DNA of 64,000 nucleotides from Pseudochelatococcus lubricantis (GTDB lineage Bacteria; Pseudomonadota; Alphaproteobacteria; Rhizobiales; Beijerinckiaceae): positions 124,001 through 188,000 of the forward strand of contig NZ_JBHLXC010000007.1 of assembly GCF_042432495.1 (NCBI RefSeq), given 5' to 3'. The notes beneath the pieces are model-generated. The model saw nothing but the letters and a program-made list of their open reading frames with translations. It did no database searches and had not been told where the DNA came from. The position numbers were made by a program, and so were the translations under genes. Within the stretch, counting starts at the first letter, position 1. Each line of letters opens with the position of its first letter. Shown here piece after piece: positions 61,091-64,000 of the stretch.

Positions 61091-62008
61091 ATGAGCAAGC
61101 TTCCCGATCTCGAAGCCTGGGCGGTGTTCGCCCGCGTCGCCGAAGCCGGCTCGTTCGCCGGGGCGGCGAAGGCGCTCGGCATGTCACAGCCGACGGTATC
61201 GAAGGCCATCGCGCGCCTTGAGGCGCGCATCGGGACCGCGCTGCTGCACCGCACCTCCCGGCGCCTCGCTCTGACACGCACCGGTGAGGCGATGCGCGAG
61301 CGGGCTATGCGCCTCCTGGCAGAGGGCGAGGCGGCGGAGGCGGAGGCGGCGGACGCCGCCGTCAGCCCGCGCGGGCCGGTGCGGATTGCCGCGCCGATGT
61401 CTTTCGGCACGAAATATCTGGCGCCCCTCATTCCGGGTTTTCTGCGACGCTATCCGCAGGTGACGGTCGAACTGTCCCTCGACGACCATCAGGTCGATAT
61501 CGTTTCCGGCGGTTTCGATGTCGCGCTGCGGATCGCGGCGCTGATGGACTCGTCCCTGCGGGCGCGCCGTCTGTGCACGGTGCGCCGGCCGCTCGTGGCG
61601 ACGCCCGCCTATCTCGAAAAACACGGACGGCCCGGCCATCCGCGCGAGCTGGAGCAGCACGCCTGCCTGATCTACACCAACCTGCCCTCACCGGACGTCT
61701 GGCGCTTTCACCACGAGACGGAGGGCGACTGCGCGGTGGCCGTGCGCGGCCCCGTGAGGGCCAACAACGCGGACGCGCTCACCCCCGCCCTGCTGGCCGG
61801 GCAGGGGCTTGCGCTCCAGCCGGAGTTCATGGTCTGGGACGAGCTGGCGGAGGGGCGGCTGGAGGAAATCCTGCCCGGATGGGAGATCGGCGGTATCGCG
61901 CTCAACCTCGTCCTGCCGCCCGGCGGGCCGCGTGCCGCGCGCGTGACGGCGCTCACCGGCTATCTCGTCCAGTCGCTGGCCGTCGCGCCTTGGGCGCGGG
62001 GTGACTAG
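61091..62008 (+). CDS. LysR-family transcriptional regulator
   Basis: A 305-residue LTTR. The winged helix spans residues 1-60: DLEAWAVFARVAEAGSFAGAAKALGMSQPTVSKAIARLE, followed by a substrate-binding domain with FLRRYPQVTVELSLDDHQVDIVSGGFDVALRI. The TAG stop lies inside the CTAGAATCT start of an intergenic repeat, so the last codons have been adapted to or generated by the repeat. It is divergent from the ABC exporter and convergent with the esterase; the exporter is its likely target. Confidence 0.88.
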   Translation: MSKLPDLEAWAVFARVAEAGSFAGAAKALGMSQPTVSKAIARLEARIGTALLHRTSRRLALTRTGEAMRERAMRLLAEGEAAEAEAADAAVSPRGPVRIAAPMSFGTKYLAPLIPGFLRRYPQVTVELSLDDHQVDIVSGGFDVALRIAALMDSSLRARRLCTVRRPLVATPAYLEKHGRPGHPRELEQHACLIYTNLPSPDVWRFHHETEGDCAVAVRGPVRANNADALTPALLAGQGLALQPEFMVWDELAEGRLEEILPGWEIGGIALNLVLPPGGPRAARVTALTGYLVQSLAVAPWARGD

Positions 62009-62070
62009 AATCTGTCCCGTTTACGTTGAAACAGAACAGATTCTCGTTTCCTTATTTTGAGCACGCTCTA
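62005..62070 (+). repeat. Composite intergenic palindromic repeat, copy C (internally deleted)
   Basis: CTAGAATCTG at 62005 opens and CAGATTCT near 62044 closes the long stem, followed by CCTTATTTTGAGCACGCTCTA. The GAATTCTGAT/GATCAGATG module of the 21.5 kb copy is missing. The TAG stop of the LysR gene and the TAG stop of the convergent esterase gene lie at the two ends of this copy. Confidence 0.85.
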
Positions 62071-62715
62071 TCCGGATGTCGTCGCGCCGCCCCCGACTGT
62101 TGTCCGGAGGAAGGTTTCGACATCGCCAAGCTCGCTCTGCCGCACTTCGTGGCCGCCGGGGTGGATGCTGGTGGCGACGCTGCTGCCCTGCGCGCGGAAG
62201 AAATCGATCAGCGCCTGCGACAGTGGCCATGGGCAGATGGGATCGCGCTGGCCCGCCGTGATGAGGACGTCGAGCGGCGCGAGCCGCGCATCGGGCGCGG
62301 GCGTCCACGGAATGAGCGGGTGCATCAGCACCGCTCTGTTGAACAGCGCCGGCGCATGGAAGACGACCGACGCGAGGATGTTGGCGCCGTTGGAATAGCC
62401 GAGGCCGACCACGGGCGCATCCGGATGCGCGGCGCGATGGGCCGCGACGAATCCGGCCATCTTTTCCGTGCGCGCGGCGAGGTCCCGCATGTCGTAGACG
62501 CCTTCGCCGGTGCGTCGGAAGAAGCGGTTCGCGCCATGCTCTGAAACGTCGCCGCGGGGCGAGACGATGCCCGCCTCCGGCAGGATCTCTCGGATCAGGC
62601 CGAAGAACTGGTGCTCGTCCCCGCCGGTGCCGTGAAAGGCGAACACCAGCGGCGCGCCGGGGGCCGGGTCGTGACGCAGATGGGAATAGGCATCGAGGGA
62701 CACGGTGGCCTCCAT
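62068..62715 (-). CDS. Alpha/beta hydrolase, MhqD/carboxylesterase-like
   Basis: A 215-residue alpha/beta hydrolase of the phospholipase/carboxylesterase group: LVFAFHGTGGDEHQFFGL near residue 25, the nucleophile motif GLGYSNGANIL at about residue 104, AGQRDPICP with the acid and HPGGHEV with the histidine. It follows the ring-cleaving dioxygenase gene on the same strand, a pairing seen in the quinone-response MhqO-MhqD group. No strong ribosome binding site is visible. Cytoplasmic; it acts as an esterase. Confidence 0.82.
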   Translation of the reverse strand: MEATVSLDAYSHLRHDPAPGAPLVFAFHGTGGDEHQFFGLIREILPEAGIVSPRGDVSEHGANRFFRRTGEGVYDMRDLAARTEKMAGFVAAHRAAHPDAPVVGLGYSNGANILASVVFHAPALFNRAVLMHPLIPWTPAPDARLAPLDVLITAGQRDPICPWPLSQALIDFFRAQGSSVATSIHPGGHEVRQSELGDVETFLRTTVGGGATTSG

Positions 62716-62730
62716 GGGATGCGAGACGGG

Positions 62731-62752
62731 GGCGGGGCCCGAAGGCCCCGCC
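62731..62752 (-). terminator. Hairpin between mhqO-like and esterase genes
   Basis: GGCGGGGCC, CGAA, GGCCCCGCC make a perfect 9-base-pair stem two bases after the dioxygenase stop and 15 bases before the esterase start. Position between two co-directional genes suggests partial termination or a stabilised 3' end. Confidence 0.5.
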
Positions 62753-62754
62753 AG

Positions 62755-63687
62755 TCAGTCTTCGAGAGGGGAGAGATGGGCTTCGATCTGCCCGCGCAGC
62801 TGCTCGTAGCGCACGGGCAGCTTCAGCGCCTCGCCGAGATGGGCCGTATCCTCGTCCCGGTCGAAGCCGGGTTCGTTGGTCGCCACCTCGAACAGCACAC
62901 CGCCCGGCGTGCGGAAGTAGATCGCCCAGAAGTAGTCGCGGTCGATCACCGGCGTCACCTGATAGCCCGTATCCAGCAGCGCCTTGCGCACCTCCGCCTG
63001 TGCTGCCCGGTTCTCCACCGCGAAGGCGATGTGATGGACGGAGCCCGCCCCCAGATGTGCGCTGGAGGCCGAGGGCAATTCTTCCAGATCGATCCTGTCG
63101 GCGCCGTTGCCGCCGGGGATCGCGAAGCGGGTCAGGTTGCCCCGCGCGTCGACCTGCTCATAGCCCATGTAACGCAGCAGCTCGGCCGTGGCGCCGGCGT
63201 TGCGAAGGCGCAGGCGTGCGCCATGGAAGCCGCGGATCGCGGTATCCTCGGGCACCTCGCCGCCCGTCCAGGGCGCACGCGCATCGCCGTCCGTCTCGAC
63301 GAGGGCGAAGGCGTCGTCATCGGGGCCGAGGAAGCGCAGGCGCCGGGCGCCGAACGCCTCGTCCCGCGCCAGTCCCGCCGCGCCGCTGTCCGTCAGCCGC
63401 TGCTGCCAGTAGCCGAGCGAGTCCCTCGGCACGGAAAACTCCGTTTCGCCGACCTCGCCGGTGCCGGGCCGTCCGGGCGCGATGTGCGGAAAGGGGAAGT
63501 AGGTCATCACCGTGCCGGGCGTGCCCACCTCGTCGCCATAATAGAGGTGGTAGACGCTGGGCTCGTCGAAGTTCACCGTCTTCTTGACGCGGCGCAGGCC
63601 GAGCGTCTTCGTGAAGAACGCATTGTTGCCGCTGGCGCTCGCAGCCATGGACGTGACATGGTGCAGCCCCCTGATCTGCTTAAGCAT
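62755..63687 (-). CDS. Ring-cleaving dioxygenase, MhqO-like (glyoxalase fold)
   Basis: A 310-residue protein with two vicinal-oxygen-chelate repeats. The first begins IRGLHHVTSMAASASGNNAF (metal His), and the second has GSVHHIAFAVENRAAQAEVR, with FWAIYFRTPGGVLFEVATNEPGF near the C-terminus giving Glu and His ligand positions. Members cleave hydroquinone/catechol-type rings and are induced by quinones. GGAGGATCGG precedes the ATG. The downstream esterase makes this an mhqO-mhqD-like pair. Confidence 0.85.
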   Translation of the reverse strand: MLKQIRGLHHVTSMAASASGNNAFFTKTLGLRRVKKTVNFDEPSVYHLYYGDEVGTPGTVMTYFPFPHIAPGRPGTGEVGETEFSVPRDSLGYWQQRLTDSGAAGLARDEAFGARRLRFLGPDDDAFALVETDGDARAPWTGGEVPEDTAIRGFHGARLRLRNAGATAELLRYMGYEQVDARGNLTRFAIPGGNGADRIDLEELPSASSAHLGAGSVHHIAFAVENRAAQAEVRKALLDTGYQVTPVIDRDYFWAIYFRTPGGVLFEVATNEPGFDRDEDTAHLGEALKLPVRYEQLRGQIEAHLSPLED

Positions 63688-63879
63688 TCCGATCCTCCAG
63701 TCCCCGCGCCCCGCGCGGGCATCCCGGGCGCCCAATGCGCCGGTCTTTCGTTGACCGTGATTTGGGCATCAATCGGCATGTTTGAAACAGAAAGGATGGA
63801 AATGCATCGTTTCCGGAATTTGAGGGGTACTTGCGGGCCGTCCGCCGGCATACGGGCGGCCCGCCGCCTGTGACGCAGC

Positions 63880-64000
63880 TCAGATCCAGGTCATCAGTTC
63901 CCTGGTTTCGATGATCTCGAACTGTTCGGCACCGATCTTTTCGACCGCGCGGCCGTCCGAAAGGGCGTAGGTGACCTGCGTCTCGCCGGCCTCGCTGCCG
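63880..64000 (-). CDS. Hypothetical protein, C-terminal end only
   Basis: The last 39 codons of a minus-strand gene cut by the window end; the visible residues end EKIGAEQFEIIETRELMTWI. No family is recognisable from this tail. It reads TGA at 63880-63882, about 190 bases before the dioxygenase start on the same strand. Confidence 0.45.
   Translation of the reverse strand, partial: GSEAGETQVTYALSDGRAVEKIGAEQFEIIETRELMTWI

Overview
The window is GC-rich, densely coded DNA, most likely chromosomal and from an alphaproteobacterium of the Hyphomicrobiales (Rhizobiales) type. This rests on the high GC, the mix of peptide, amino-acid and aromatic catabolism genes with AraC, LysR and GntR regulators, the fused CopC-CopD protein, the Anbu-proteasome locus, and dispersed palindromic intergenic repeats. 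The species is inferred, not established. I saw no rRNA, tRNA, CRISPR array, transposase or phage gene.

Layout. 1-3666: a minus-strand run of three hydrolases (LCAT-like alpha/beta hydrolase, gluzincin metallopeptidase, metallo-beta-lactamase-fold protein cut by the window start). 4001-10596: hydantoinase/oxoprolinase HyuB-HyuA with an NCS1 permease and a divergent AraC regulator. 10793-15317: an MFS transporter, a small HMA-like protein, and a copper locus (DUF2946-type protein, YcnI, CopC-CopD fusion). 15413-17321: PhzF-like isomerase and a luciferase-like monooxygenase. 17392-26573: a fatty-acid or acyl-CoA degradation island (acyl-CoA synthetase, acyl-CoA dehydrogenase, thiolase; divergently an AraC regulator, enoyl-CoA hydratase, and a dehydrogenase/hydratase fusion).

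26679-33314 is the most striking region. It is a one-direction five-gene cluster: circularly permuted ATP-grasp, alpha-E protein, Anbu (proteasome-like peptidase), a second ATP-grasp fused to alpha-E, and a transglutaminase-like protease. Families of this type have been predicted to make and degrade an unknown peptide or peptide tag. Here the ATP-grasp and alpha-E modules are duplicated, and the fused ATP-grasp lacks about 58 residues that hold the nucleotide-binding lysine and glycine loop.

33505-38760: an Ogt-type DNA repair methyltransferase, a bacterial eRF1-like (baeRF) protein, and a 1011-residue autotransporter carrying a class A acid phosphatase passenger. 39324-45991: a complete Dpp-type peptide ABC transporter followed by a convergent M24 Xaa-Pro peptidase. 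46003-53711: an amino-acid catabolic locus (Ldh2-type reductase, polar amino-acid ABC transporter, FAD D-amino-acid oxidase, hydroxyproline epimerase) with a divergent GntR/FadR regulator that appears frameshifted. 53733-64000: threonine-dehydratase-like enzyme, AraC regulator, divergent DsrE and OsmC genes around an AT-rich inverted repeat, an MFS transporter, O-methyltransferase, ABC exporter, LysR regulator, an esterase plus ring-cleaving-dioxygenase pair, and a gene cut by the window end.

A family of composite intergenic repeats with perfect or near-perfect palindromes occurs at 21.5 kb, 34.05 kb, 41.0 kb and 62.0 kb. In the last copy the repeat supplies the stop codons of both flanking convergent genes.
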